64,000 nucleotides of DNA, taken from Woeseiaceae bacterium. GTDB lineage: Bacteria > Pseudomonadota > Gammaproteobacteria > Steroidobacterales > Woeseiaceae. The DNA is taken from assembly GCA_021773115.1 (NCBI GenBank), contig JAJFKS010000028.1, positions 297,796-361,795 on the forward strand, given 5' to 3'. The notes under the pieces were generated by a model. That model ran no database searches. It was not told where the DNA came from and saw only the letters and a program-made list of their open reading frames with translations. Each line of letters begins with the position of its first letter. The first letter of the stretch is position 1. Positions 7,669-16,305 of this stretch are shown here, one piece after another. A program made the position numbers and the translations under genes.

Positions 7669-9051
7669 TCAAGAGGCGCTCAATGTGCTAAGCGGTGAGT
7701 GGATCTGAACGTAGCCAGGATTACGAGGATTGATCACTTTATTGATGCAAGAATCGAGAGCCCTCGGTGCACGAAGATCCAGATCAATGACCGATCGAAT
7801 CGGTCCGCCCATGACCAGTTTTATAGTCTCGGCCACCATGAAAGCTGCCGCAACACAGCCGACAAACGGCGCGCCAACAGCCTTCTGCGCGAGAAGGGTT
7901 ACCCCGCAAGTGTCCATGCCCTGGCGGCGAAGGGCCTCGTAAGCCGGTTGTTCGTCCGTTGTAGGGCCGTCATTTCGGTCACGAGGCCAAAGCGCTGTCG
8001 CTTCACGAGGACCGGGGAAGGTATGCAGGCGCAAAGCCTGAAACGTGGCGGCATTTGCGCCAAGTCCGGCTTCGACTACAGCCTCAAAATTTGGTTGTTC
8101 AATCGCTCGCCTAGCAATCGCGTTGTCAAAGCACGCAACAAATACACGGGGATCGTGAATACCGATGTGCATTTTTTCATCAAATCGCCGCTCACAAATT
8201 GTCGTCTGAAAACCGATCTGCTCGAGCCACTCCGCCACTGCTCTGGTTTTCCGCTGGCCAACGTGCGTATCGTCCATCAGCACCGAGGTGCTTATTGAGG
8301 ACTTTGTAACGCGGTCAAAATCCTGAACTAGGAGCCGTAACTCCGCTGGGTCTGAATACGGCAGAGTAGCCAGCGTCCAAAGAAAAGCCTGACCAAGATG
8401 GCCGAGGCCGCCGATCCAAAGTTCCGAAGGAAGCTCAGTCATTGGGCGGCCATCGGAACTGGGCGACCACAACGATAGGTTAATGCTGCGATGACCTACG
8501 GCAGGGCCATCCCGACGAACGAAGCGAAAGGCCTCGTAAACCGCCAATGCCCCGGATAGTACCCCCGCCGGTGTAATACCCCATCCCTCTGCCAGCCGAT
8601 CAGGCGACTTCGCCGGAACAATACCACCGCGCCAACCTTGGAAGGTCGTCGAAATCGCGAACGGGTGCTCGTGACAGGATTTCGCCTCACCAACTAGGAT
8701 TACCGGTTCCGTGTCTGCGATCCGATCAACGCAAGTGCCGCCGAGATTCTCGACGGCGTCCTTCAGTGTGCGACCCAACCGAAGCGGGACAACAAGCTCG
8801 GCATCGAGCTCTCCGGCGACGGTAACGCCACCCAAGAACGCGCGCCTCGCCGTGTTGACTATGGTCAAAAGCGCCGTCTGCTGCACAGGGTTGCTTGCTG
8901 CGGAATTCCCTATGATAACGCCCAGTCGATAGCCCTCAAAACGTTTCAGAGCCTCGCCCAAGGTGACCGCGTTGCCAGTATCAAGGTCAAGCTTGACGAG
9001 TCGATGCAGCGTATCCGAGTCGGTGGTTTTCATGGTCTGTTTCTCCGTCAT
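7669..9051 (-). CDS. E1-like ubiquitin-activating enzyme (ThiF family)
   Basis: A 460-aa protein expected to adenylate the C-terminus of the ubiquitin-like protein and carry it as a thioester. Residues 1-200 form an alpha/beta N-terminal extension. The ThiF domain begins at the nucleotide-binding GGLGHLG (214-220), followed by the strand-end acid QDFDRV (about 244-246), K268 in GQRKTR and D309 in ACFDN. Near the C-terminus, DTCGVTLLA supplies C382, the likely catalytic cysteine, followed by the hydrophobic helix FVGCVAAAFMVAETIK typical of bacterial E1s from ubiquitin-like operons. The ATG at 9051 overlaps the JAB stop as ATGA, implying translational coupling. Confidence 0.88.
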   Translation of the reverse strand: MTEKQTMKTTDSDTLHRLVKLDLDTGNAVTLGEALKRFEGYRLGVIIGNSAASNPVQQTALLTIVNTARRAFLGGVTVAGELDAELVVPLRLGRTLKDAVENLGGTCVDRIADTEPVILVGEAKSCHEHPFAISTTFQGWRGGIVPAKSPDRLAEGWGITPAGVLSGALAVYEAFRFVRRDGPAVGHRSINLSLWSPSSDGRPMTELPSELWIGGLGHLGQAFLWTLATLPYSDPAELRLLVQDFDRVTKSSISTSVLMDDTHVGQRKTRAVAEWLEQIGFQTTICERRFDEKMHIGIHDPRVFVACFDNAIARRAIEQPNFEAVVEAGLGANAATFQALRLHTFPGPREATALWPRDRNDGPTTDEQPAYEALRRQGMDTCGVTLLAQKAVGAPFVGCVAAAFMVAETIKLVMGGPIRSVIDLDLRAPRALDSCINKVINPRNPGYVQIHSPLSTLSAS

Positions 9052-9527
9052 GAGAATTCCAATCGATCGCCGTTTAGCTTTGGCGCGGATCGAGTCGCCC
9101 AGCACTTGCCGCCTGTATATTCGTACACGCCAACTCGCGTTAGCGCCCAAGGTTCCCTTGCGTAGCTCGGTATGATCACTGCAACGTGTCCGCATCGACC
9201 TATCATTGGGTGGCCACGATCGGATTCACTTTGTCGTGCGCTGCCCGGATGCGTATGTACATCTGCGAGGACGCTGAGCTGCAGAGTCCTGCACTGCGTC
9301 CATAATTCTGAAAAGCGACTGCCGTTAAACTCAACAATGCCACGGGCATAAACGTTCGGATCCAGAGTTTCATAATAGACAGCATGTATAACTTGTGCGG
9401 ACCGGCTATGACCGAGAAGGAACGCGCCACTCTCATGCCGCTTCTTTCCCCGCAGGCATAGCTGCTGCATCAATTCTTGCCAGAATGCGCGTGTACACCA
9501 TCGGCTACCTTGATTAGGCTGCGCCAT
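9048..9527 (-). CDS. JAB/JAMM metalloprotease (deubiquitinase-like)
   Basis: A 159-aa Mov34/MPN/PAD-1 family protein. The JAMM zinc site is complete: E32 in HESGAFLLG, H91 and H93 in DVHTHPG, S100 and D103 in SESD. Such enzymes process ubiquitin-like precursors and/or remove them from targets. The start at 9527 (MAQPNQGSRW) has GAGGG 6 bases upstream and overlaps the end of the E2-like gene by 14 bases. The stop overlaps the E1 start. In this operon the natural substrate is the tandem ubiquitin-like protein encoded two genes upstream. Confidence 0.9.
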   Translation of the reverse strand: MAQPNQGSRWCTRAFWQELMQQLCLRGKKRHESGAFLLGHSRSAQVIHAVYYETLDPNVYARGIVEFNGSRFSELWTQCRTLQLSVLADVHTHPGSARQSESDRGHPMIGRCGHVAVIIPSYAREPWALTRVGVYEYTGGKCWATRSAPKLNGDRLEFS

Positions 9528-9969
9528 GATAATCCCTCGATTGGAGAAGTTCGTGAATGAGGGCGAGGTAACAAACCAGCCCAAGTGATGAATCCCAAAG
9601 CATTGATGCATACTGCGTCACCCAGTTGCCGTGGCCGTCAATGCTTTGTCGGTCACAGGGAATATAGAGCGCAGTACCGCCTTTCCAGTTGGGGTTGAAT
9701 ACGGCGCTGATCCTGGCACCCCCGTTGGGCCAAGTCTCCGCTGGTGCGACTCGGCTTAACTCCAAGTCCCACACACCGCCGGTTGCGGCTGCTTGTGGAT
9801 AATTTTGGCAATCGAATCGGATCAGGTACCAGGTCTTGTCGCGTGCAGCCACATATACAAGCGCAATGTGTCCGGTCACCGACTGAAGGCGCCATCGCCC
9901 CTTGGCGACGCCGTGCAGGAACGGCGCCGCCTTCAAGTCGGCGGCTAAAGCCAATTCGTCGGGGCGCAT
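9514..9969 (-). CDS. E2-like ubiquitin-conjugating enzyme fold protein
   Basis: A 151-aa protein starting MRPDELALAADLKAAPF. I place it as the E2 partner because of its position between the ubiquitin-like protein and JAB/E1, and because FNPNW (N92-P93-N94) followed 11 residues later by C105 in LYIPCDR resembles the HPN...Cys layout of E2 active sites. A GHGNW and C-terminal helix (LGLVCYLALIHELLQSRDY) follow, as in bacterial E2-like families. The start ATG overlaps the preceding stop as TAATG. Conjugation through C105 is inference; an inactive E2 fold is possible. Confidence 0.72.
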   Translation of the reverse strand: MRPDELALAADLKAAPFLHGVAKGRWRLQSVTGHIALVYVAARDKTWYLIRFDCQNYPQAAATGGVWDLELSRVAPAETWPNGGARISAVFNPNWKGGTALYIPCDRQSIDGHGNWVTQYASMLWDSSLGLVCYLALIHELLQSRDYHGAA

Positions 9970-10454
9970 TAGCCGTTGACCCGATCGGTTGGAACGAGAT
10001 CGAACTCGATATTGCAGTTGGTGCACTCGACCAAAGAGCCGAGGTGCGCTTCGCCGTCGGGGCGCTCGTCTGTGCCTGCAATTTGCAGCGCATACTCGGT
10101 GGCATCTTCCTTGGAAATTCCGGCCTCTTTCGCCGCCCAACGTTTTAGCCGGCCGATTGTAGTGGCAGGGCTGAACTTGCGTTCGAACAGCTGGCCATTG
10201 AAATTCACAGTCACTTCGACGCGTTTACAACGACTCACGTGTAAGTAGACGGAGTCGCCGTCCGACTGGAGATGGCAGTCGATTGGCAACGGCTCATCGG
10301 TATCTTCGTAGAAGACGTGCTCCAACTCAGCAAGCTCGGGTGCTGCTTCTTTGACGATCTTGCGAATACTCGCGTAGTCGCTGTTGGTCGCCAAGACACC
10401 GAAGCGAACATCGCGCACGCCGGGACCTTGAATAAAAACATTAACGTTTTGCAT
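9969..10454 (-). CDS. Tandem ubiquitin-like (multiubiquitin) protein
   Basis: A 161-aa protein with two beta-grasp units. Residues 1-76 are VNVFIQGPGVRDVRFGV ... DSVYLHVSRC; residues 77-161 are KRVEVTVNFNGQLFERKF ... CNIEFDLVPTDRVNG. Each starts with two strands, then a helix (IRKIVKEAAPELAE; IGRLKRWAAKEAG). The chain ends in a Gly immediately before the stop, so no processing may be needed to expose the C-terminus, although it is NG rather than GG. The ATG at 10454 has GGAG at good distance. It is the expected modifier for the E1, E2-like and JAB proteins encoded next. There is a 90-base gap to the helicase gene upstream, room for an internal promoter. Confidence 0.88.
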   Translation of the reverse strand: MQNVNVFIQGPGVRDVRFGVLATNSDYASIRKIVKEAAPELAELEHVFYEDTDEPLPIDCHLQSDGDSVYLHVSRCKRVEVTVNFNGQLFERKFSPATTIGRLKRWAAKEAGISKEDATEYALQIAGTDERPDGEAHLGSLVECTNCNIEFDLVPTDRVNG

Positions 10455-10544
10455 GATAATTAACTCCAAATCATGTGGACAATCCCACGATGGGCGTCCT
10501 GTCATAGAGTCAATCGTCTGAGTGGCGCAAAACCGGCAATTCGC

Positions 10545-13500
10545 TTAGTCGATCCGCGGTACCGCCGAGCAAATAAAGAAGTGCGGGCATCGGGAGCATT
10601 TGGACTGATCCACCGCCGCTGGGAAACGGCGCGCTGAAGCGTCACGCAGCAGATGGTCTGTTCGCTCGATCCGTGACGAAAACCAGGCGTCGCCGTGTTT
10701 TACTGGCGTGACATCTTCCTTCCCAAGCTGAATGACATCAATTTGATAGCGACCACTGCCAAACCGTTTCTTTGCCAGGTGGTTGTAAGAGGCCTGCACG
10801 TTTTCGTCACCGGGGGACATCGTGCGCCCAGTTTTGAACAGCCGAATTACCGTTGTGCCATCGGGAAAGGCACCCCAATGGTGCGGGTTGAGCAAAATCT
10901 CACCGTTGGATAAGACAAGCTTAAGATCATCGCGTTCCACAGCCGGTATGCCCGCCAAGTGTCTGGCAAGCGTGCGGACGGTGGTCTCGGCTAGGCGGCG
11001 GTATTCTGGTTCGAGACTATGGTCCGTTGGGCCTTTCGTACTCCAAACCTCTTCAAGCTTGTCGAGCAGCATCGCTTCGGTAGCCTCTTCGTTGTTTTGG
11101 AGCGCCTGCAGCGCATCAATCGCCGCATAAATGCAGGCGTGAGCGCGAATAAACGGACCGTCTTTTCGGCGTGCGCTTAAGCGGAAGACCCGATCGTAAA
11201 AGTAGCGTCTTGGGCAGCTGCTCAGGGCAGTAATATCGCGCTCGGTAATGGGCGGTACTGTCAGGTGGCCCAGATTAATCGTGCCGTCGTCGAGGGCTAT
11301 TGCTCGAGTCAGCGAAGTCGGGCTGACGATCTCGTCAATGGCACCAATGTGGTTGAGGTACGGTGAGCGTTTGCGTGTTCGAGTGCGCTGTTTTTTCGAA
11401 CGATAGAGATGCAACTCATCCATGGCGCGGGATATCGCGACGAAAAATAGGCACTCCTGCTCTTCGTCGTGCCCATATCGACCGCCGTCGACAGGATAAT
11501 AGTCCGGCTCAACAACCATTCCCGACGGGGGTTTGTTTTTTTCGCCGGAGTATTGCTTTGGAATACCGCCGTCCAGCAGCATCGGCAGATGCACGATCGG
11601 AAATTCCAATCCTTTGGCACCATGAATAGTGATCAGACGCACGGCATCAATATCAAGCGCAGCTACTGGCAACTGTCGAAGATCACGCTCCTCGTTTAAG
11701 AACAGGAGCCTCCGGATTTTGTCGAGAAACGTGTGTATTGGTAGGCCAGGTCGAAATGAGCTCACCGTACGTAACGCTCCAAATAGCTGGTATATCGCGG
11801 CCGATTTGAGCTGCACGTCGATCGAGTTTGTGTGAAACAGTCGGCGAAGATACTGACTGTTATCAAACAAGTACTGCTTGATAAGCGTGTTCGGGTGCGT
11901 GTCTCGCGTTATGCCTTTCAGATCATCGCGCAATTGCGCCAATCCCGTCATACCAGCACTACTGAGATTGCCGATGCCGTCGAGATCCTGAAGCGCGTCG
12001 ATTGGCATTTGATCTCGGTGTTTGCAGGCAGCAATAAAGGAGTCGACGTCGGACAGAGGAATGCGGTAGTTATCAAAATTGGCAATACGTACCAGACCTG
12101 AGCCGCCTTCGTCTGCAACGAACGATAATAGAGACAAGAGATCGCGGACCTCTGGGCGCTCGAACAAACTTCCCAAGTGCAATACCGGAATTCCTCTCGC
12201 CTCAAGCCCTTCGGCCATTGCGCTAAGTCGATCGTTGGTGCGGCAGATAACAGCCTGCTCGCGATACGCGCTGCCCAATGCTTGGCGATCTACTATACGT
12301 TGCGCGATAACGCTGATTTCCTCTTCGTAATCGTCGGCCTCACTGAACGTGGGGAATGTGCCGGTGGACGATTTGTTGGCCTCAAGTTGCAAGGCAGTTG
12401 CTTGTGACGAGGCCTTCATCGTTGCCGCGAATCTTGTAAATGCACTAACGATTTCTGGTGTAGATCGATAGTTTTTCGATAGGGGGAGCCTTTTGCCGCC
12501 GGGAAAGTCCTTCTCGAATAGCGCCGCATTGGCCGGCGATGCGCCCCGAAAGCGGTACACAGATTGACGTGCGTCACCAACGGTCCATAACCCTTTTCCG
12601 GACCCGCAGAACGACTTCAGCAACCGAACACTCGCTCGATTGACGTCCTGGTACTCATCGACCAGCACATGCGGGTACTGCTGCATCAACGCGTTTCTCA
12701 ACTCCGGCTGGTGTTCCAAGAGAAGGGTCGGTCGCATAATGAGATCGCCAAAATCCACTCGCCCATTAGCCGTTAGGTTTTCCTGGTAAATGCGATATAT
12801 TTTGGCGACTTCGAGCGCGCGTTCCGCACGCTTTGTTTCATCCGCATCGCGCGCGTTAGCCAGATCCGCAGCGGCCAGCGAAGCGTAGGTTTCGTGATCG
12901 ACCACTTCATCTTTGGCTCGGGAAACCGCGTTAAGCGCCTCATTGAGCATGAACGCCGGTTCGTAAAGCATGTGGTAATGAGTTAGATCAAGGGTAGGCA
13001 GTTGATCCTCGAGAAGCTCAATGGCGTCGCTTCGCGCCATAAGTTGAATTTCTTGTTCGAGGCCGAACAGTTGATGGAATTTTCTCATCAACTCCAGGCC
13101 AAAGGCGTGAAACGTTCCGGCCCAGATCTCGTGGGCCGCGTCTGGCAACTCTTCTGCGGCCCTTTCGGACAGTTCCAGTGCTGCTTTGTTGGAGAACGTC
13201 AATACCAGTATGTTAGACGGAGGAACTGACAGGTCGTTGATAAGGTGCAGAACTCGGCCAACCAGCGCCGTGGTCTTGCCCGAGCCTGGCCCGGCTTCGA
13301 CGAACAACGGTGAGTCCGAATGCTCGGCAGCGCGCCGTTGAGAAGAATCCAAGCTTAGCTTTTTGCGAGGGGCCGGCGGGTTAGCCGGTGGCAATAACAG
13401 TGAGTCTGCGTACTGTTGACAGGTTGCCCCAACGGGGATCTGTAGCTTGCGTGCAAGTTCAGTGGCGCCAGTTCCTTGCTCAAGAAACGCGTTCCTAGCA

Positions 13501-13931
13501 ACCACTCGCGGTAACAGGAATTCGCGCGCATATACGTTCGCCTGCAGTTCGCGGCGCTCTCGAGCGCCATACCCCTCAATGCCGGCAAGGCCGACAGGCG
13601 TGGGTTGTTCCGGTGCGCTGATATCGGGAGCGACGGCTTGGCACTGATTGTGTGGATCGTGCAGCTCAAGATGGCCCAGTTCGTGGGCTGCTACCGCGGT
13701 AATTTGAGCCTCGTCCAAATCCTTCCGCACGTATACATAAGCGTTCTGTCGATCAAGTGCACCGTCGGCGCCGCAGAGTAGTGGATCATCAGCAGCGAGC
13801 AGTTGAAGCTCGAAACCACGTTTTTCTAGCGCGCGTTGCAGCACGTCGCGGCCGACCTCATCATCGGCGGCTGCGACCCCACCTCTCAGCTCGCGGGCGT
13901 GGCGGCGAATCGTTTCGAAATTATCTGCCAT
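10545..13931 (-). CDS. ImmA/IrrE peptidase - UvrD helicase - Fe-S nuclease-like fusion protein
   Basis: A 1128-aa fusion. Residues 1-180 are an ImmA/IrrE (M78) metallopeptidase domain with HELGH at 83-87 and the family's downstream RRELQANVYAREFLLP. From about 195 an SF1 UvrD/Rep helicase follows: Walker A GPGSGKTT (214-221), TFSNKAA, DEYQDVN (Walker B/motif II), GDARQSVYRFRGAS, KNYRSTPEI and the C-terminal motifs ITIHGAKGLEFP and LFFVAISRAMDELHL. The tail from about 910 looks like an AddB/RecB-type nuclease domain with a four-cysteine Fe-S frame: SCPRRYFYDR far upstream of KCSRCPHFFICS at the C-terminus. Its nuclease core (VIRLFKTG) appears degenerate, so cleavage activity is unsure. It overlaps the upstream gene by 11 bases. 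Confidence 0.9.
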   Translation of the reverse strand: MADNFETIRRHARELRGGVAAADDEVGRDVLQRALEKRGFELQLLAADDPLLCGADGALDRQNAYVYVRKDLDEAQITAVAAHELGHLELHDPHNQCQAVAPDISAPEQPTPVGLAGIEGYGARERRELQANVYAREFLLPRVVARNAFLEQGTGATELARKLQIPVGATCQQYADSLLLPPANPPAPRKKLSLDSSQRRAAEHSDSPLFVEAGPGSGKTTALVGRVLHLINDLSVPPSNILVLTFSNKAALELSERAAEELPDAAHEIWAGTFHAFGLELMRKFHQLFGLEQEIQLMARSDAIELLEDQLPTLDLTHYHMLYEPAFMLNEALNAVSRAKDEVVDHETYASLAAADLANARDADETKRAERALEVAKIYRIYQENLTANGRVDFGDLIMRPTLLLEHQPELRNALMQQYPHVLVDEYQDVNRASVRLLKSFCGSGKGLWTVGDARQSVYRFRGASPANAALFEKDFPGGKRLPLSKNYRSTPEIVSAFTRFAATMKASSQATALQLEANKSSTGTFPTFSEADDYEEEISVIAQRIVDRQALGSAYREQAVICRTNDRLSAMAEGLEARGIPVLHLGSLFERPEVRDLLSLLSFVADEGGSGLVRIANFDNYRIPLSDVDSFIAACKHRDQMPIDALQDLDGIGNLSSAGMTGLAQLRDDLKGITRDTHPNTLIKQYLFDNSQYLRRLFHTNSIDVQLKSAAIYQLFGALRTVSSFRPGLPIHTFLDKIRRLLFLNEERDLRQLPVAALDIDAVRLITIHGAKGLEFPIVHLPMLLDGGIPKQYSGEKNKPPSGMVVEPDYYPVDGGRYGHDEEQECLFFVAISRAMDELHLYRSKKQRTRTRKRSPYLNHIGAIDEIVSPTSLTRAIALDDGTINLGHLTVPPITERDITALSSCPRRYFYDRVFRLSARRKDGPFIRAHACIYAAIDALQALQNNEEATEAMLLDKLEEVWSTKGPTDHSLEPEYRRLAETTVRTLARHLAGIPAVERDDLKLVLSNGEILLNPHHWGAFPDGTTVIRLFKTGRTMSPGDENVQASYNHLAKKRFGSGRYQIDVIQLGKEDVTPVKHGDAWFSSRIERTDHLLRDASARRFPAAVDQSKCSRCPHFFICSAVPRID

Positions 13932-14544
13932 CGCCGGCTGAGCCTTTCTCCGTGGTCCACGCGCTACATTCGTCTTCGGACATGCCGCAGCCTAGCATCG
14001 CATCGCGGAATGACTGCTGCCCGGGCGGGGTTGGCTTGCCGTCCGCTTTGAAATTGACGGCCGGCATTTGTGGTTGCAGGCGCAAATATTGCTCTACCTG
14101 ATTCGGTGACGCACTAAGTACTTTGGCCAGTGCTGTAACAAAGCGCTCCGGAATTGTTGATGGAATGACAAGCCGGCACCTGATCTTCACCATAAACGGG
14201 CCGCGAACCTTCAGCGAGCGTGCCGCGTTGCGGAGTTGCTGGGCCTCCCAACCATCGAAAAGCAAGGCGGTCGACTCCGTCGATTCAGTTTGGTCCAATT
14301 CAAACAGGCGATTATGAAAATCGCTAACCGCCTGAGAGACGGCGTCATCGTTGGATTCAGCCTCCAAGGAGGGGTTGTCATCGATTGCCGCTAGAATCAC
14401 CCAGTCAGCAGTCAATTCTGTCAGCTCCTCTGCTCGCGCAGGGTAGCGTGCTACAAATCGCGCTAGCGATTTTTGATCGGGACGGTCGGTGGCCGTCATG
14501 TACTCGTCAAATATGTCCTCCAAGGATTTGGATTCAGTCGGCAT
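13921..14544 (-). CDS. Unknown protein of the ubiquitin-like operon (possible sigma partner)
   Basis: A 207-aa soluble protein I do not recognise as a named family. The N-terminus is acidic and helical (LEDIFDEYMTATDRPDQ, RYPARAEELTELTADW). A middle segment has GWEAQQLRNAARSLKVRGP, and the Pro-rich tail ends PPGQQSFRDAMLGCGMSEDE. There is no signal peptide or membrane segment. It overlaps both neighbours by 11 bases (sigma-like gene before, helicase fusion after), so the three are made together. The location directly after a sigma-like gene suggests an anti-sigma or adaptor role; this is inference from position only. Confidence 0.75.
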   Translation of the reverse strand: MPTESKSLEDIFDEYMTATDRPDQKSLARFVARYPARAEELTELTADWVILAAIDDNPSLEAESNDDAVSQAVSDFHNRLFELDQTESTESTALLFDGWEAQQLRNAARSLKVRGPFMVKIRCRLVIPSTIPERFVTALAKVLSASPNQVEQYLRLQPQMPAVNFKADGKPTPPGQQSFRDAMLGCGMSEDECSAWTTEKGSAGDGR

Positions 14545-15211
14545 TTTCGTCTCCTCGCAAAATTTCGTTGACTCTCTGTTGTAGTTTTTGGAGCCGGTTG
14601 TAAGTTGTCTTATCGCTACAACCCAATATTTGCGTTATTTCCTTTTGCATCAAACCGTGGTGACGGTGCATGAGCAATAACTCCCATTCTTCACTCGTCA
14701 GTTGGTCGCTTAGCTGATCAATCAATACGGCAATCTCTACGGCGTTTTCACTCGCCGAGCGAACGGCGTCTTCCAGACATTGTTCTTGCTCCTGTTGGTG
14801 TTTCGCTTCCTTCTTAAAAGCTCTTACTGCGGCACGGCGTGCACTGATAAATCGCCGCTTGAACCATAGACCAAATCGTTCAAGCGCGAAATTGGGTACA
14901 GTCTCTTTGAGCAATAACTCAGTGACCTTGCCCAAAACGCGTGTTTCAATTGGATCTCTTGGCAATTTTGGGTAAGGAATCATGTAGAGACCTATCCGGC
15001 GTGAGCACCTGGCTTGTAAAATCGGAAACAACCGATTCACGTGTTTGCGGCCACCACCGTGAATATCTTTTCGTAAGAGTACGACCAACTCTTCGTCGGA
15101 CACATAAGCAGGATTCTTGTATTCGCCTATTTGTATCGCTCGCTCGATGAGTGAGTCCTCGCTCGTAGTAGAGCAAGACGTATCAGAACGGCTTTGGTGT
15201 TGTTCATCCAC
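14534..15211 (-). CDS. Sigma-70-like transcription factor, first gene of the ubiquitin-like operon
   Basis: A 225-aa protein whose C-terminus (residues about 170-220) is a sigma region-4 type helix-turn-helix: LTSEEWELLLMHRHHGLMQK, then EITQILGCSDKTTYNRL. The N-terminal two-thirds could be a diverged region 2 (GGGRKHVNRLFPILQARCSR, RFGLWFKRRFISARRAAVRA). The likely start is the GTG at 15211 preceded by GAGAGG. As the first gene of the operon it could direct transcription of the operon itself or of target genes in response to a signal. The reading as a sigma factor rather than a plain regulator rests on the HTH and overall size. Confidence 0.72.
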   Translation of the reverse strand: MDEQHQSRSDTSCSTTSEDSLIERAIQIGEYKNPAYVSDEELVVLLRKDIHGGGRKHVNRLFPILQARCSRRIGLYMIPYPKLPRDPIETRVLGKVTELLLKETVPNFALERFGLWFKRRFISARRAAVRAFKKEAKHQQEQEQCLEDAVRSASENAVEIAVLIDQLSDQLTSEEWELLLMHRHHGLMQKEITQILGCSDKTTYNRLQKLQQRVNEILRGDENAD

Positions 15212-15633
15212 AATTCGCCTCTCTTAAATTTCGCAATTTCTTGGGTATCACTCTATTTATTCGCCGCCGGAGGTCGGAATCGGTAAATTCTCATCTAATT
15301 TAATTTCGAGGTCCCTCACATGTGTCCTTTTTGACTGCTTGGAAGGGTACCTTGTGGGGAACAGTTTGGAGCGAAAAGGGTCTGAATAGAAGCGTATGGG
15401 CGACTATTCGTGGCGCGGGTGGCTTTATGGAAAACCCCTATAGCGTTGTTTCATAATGAGTTTCTCAGGTTTTGCGAGTTCTGTGAACTGGTTGGTGGTT
15501 GAACGTTGACTTGACAAACGCAATTGCCGATAATTGCTGCAGATGAATGTGTACGAGGCTGCGAAAGCAGTGTTCATCAACCGCCGGGCAACCGGTTCCA
15601 GCCGTGCTGGAATAACCAAGAGTACTCGAGAGG
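15212..15633. other. Non-coding gap upstream of the sigma-led operon
   Basis: About 420 bases with no convincing reading frame. It must hold the promoter for the minus-strand operon. An AT-rich stretch near 15280-15305 is a plausible core region, but I see no confident -35/-10 pair. A short inverted motif, CCGGTTCCAGCCGTGCTGG, lies near 15591-15609. Confidence 0.4.
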
Positions 15634-15659
15634 AAAAGGCTCCTTTGATGGGGCCTTTT
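15634..15659 (-). terminator. Intrinsic terminator-like hairpin
   Basis: AAAAGGCTCC (15634-15643) pairs with GGGGCCTTTT (15650-15659) over 10 bp with one G-U, six-base loop. It sits 16 bases after the stop codon of the minus-strand gene beginning at 16278. The A/T ends give a U-run on either strand, so it may work in both directions. Confidence 0.75.
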
Positions 15660-15675
15660 GCTTTTCTGGGATTAA

Positions 15676-16278
15676 CTAACGACCCCTCGGCGCCAGAATA
15701 GGCTGCTTGCGCAACTTCTTCGCCAACAGCACCTTGCCACGCATCTTTGCTTGCCGCCTAAAATCACTCGGCCGCCGGATCTCATCATCCGCGGTTCTGA
15801 CGTAGCCACTTTCAACATAGACGCGCACAAACTTGCTGCTCTGTCGCGTCAGATTAAAGAACACCTCATAGGTGTGTTGTACTCCGGCCGGATCCAGAAT
15901 CTCAAACGTTAGCCAATTCTCATGGCCTGTAAAGAAACACATCCGATCGCTTGGCAATGACCGAATAATCTCGGGCAGGTTTTTCGACCACGCGTATCGC
16001 TCGGCACAAAAACATCGCTCGTTGCCACGATCATCAATCACAAGCTGATCCATGCCCAATTCGACGAAGTCGAAGTGTTCGCCGTGCGGCGCTCCAATGC
16101 TAACGCAATGGCTGCTGTACTGGATCAGCATATCTGCGTTGATCTCAGGACTTCCTTTAGTGGCGGCGATGCTAAAACTGACGATTGAGTCTTGCAGATG
16201 CGTCAAATCAAAGTCTTCACCGCCAATCGTCTTTGTGCCAGCTTGCCTAATGTCGCGCCAATCCATGCTGTCTATCAC
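15676..16278 (-). CDS. Hypothetical island protein (about 200 aa)
   Basis: A soluble protein of about 196-200 residues, family not recognised. It contains WRDIRQAGTKTIGGEDFDL near the N-terminus, a central CFCAERYAW and RMCFFTGHENWLTFEIL, and a strongly basic tail (RRQAKMRGKVLLAKKLRKQP). The start is either a GTG at 16278 or the ATG at 16266; neither has a strong ribosome site. A terminator-like hairpin follows the stop. Upstream on the same strand is the truncated C-terminus of another gene, so it was probably the second gene of a pair before an IS element cut the first. Confidence 0.7.
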   Translation of the reverse strand: MIDSMDWRDIRQAGTKTIGGEDFDLTHLQDSIVSFSIAATKGSPEINADMLIQYSSHCVSIGAPHGEHFDFVELGMDQLVIDDRGNERCFCAERYAWSKNLPEIIRSLPSDRMCFFTGHENWLTFEILDPAGVQHTYEVFFNLTRQSSKFVRVYVESGYVRTADDEIRRPSDFRRQAKMRGKVLLAKKLRKQPILAPRGR

Positions 16279-16305
16279 TCTCAGAAATTCGAAATCGTCG
16301 GCGCT

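Noticed and set aside
7699..8298. Plus-strand open frame of 199 codons opposite the E1 gene
   Set aside because: Antisense shadow; the minus strand carries the ThiF motifs and the coupled starts.
15425..15619. Minus-strand open frame of 64 codons upstream of the sigma-led operon
   Set aside because: No ribosome site, no recognisable domain, Ser/Arg composition typical of a chance frame in a regulatory gap.
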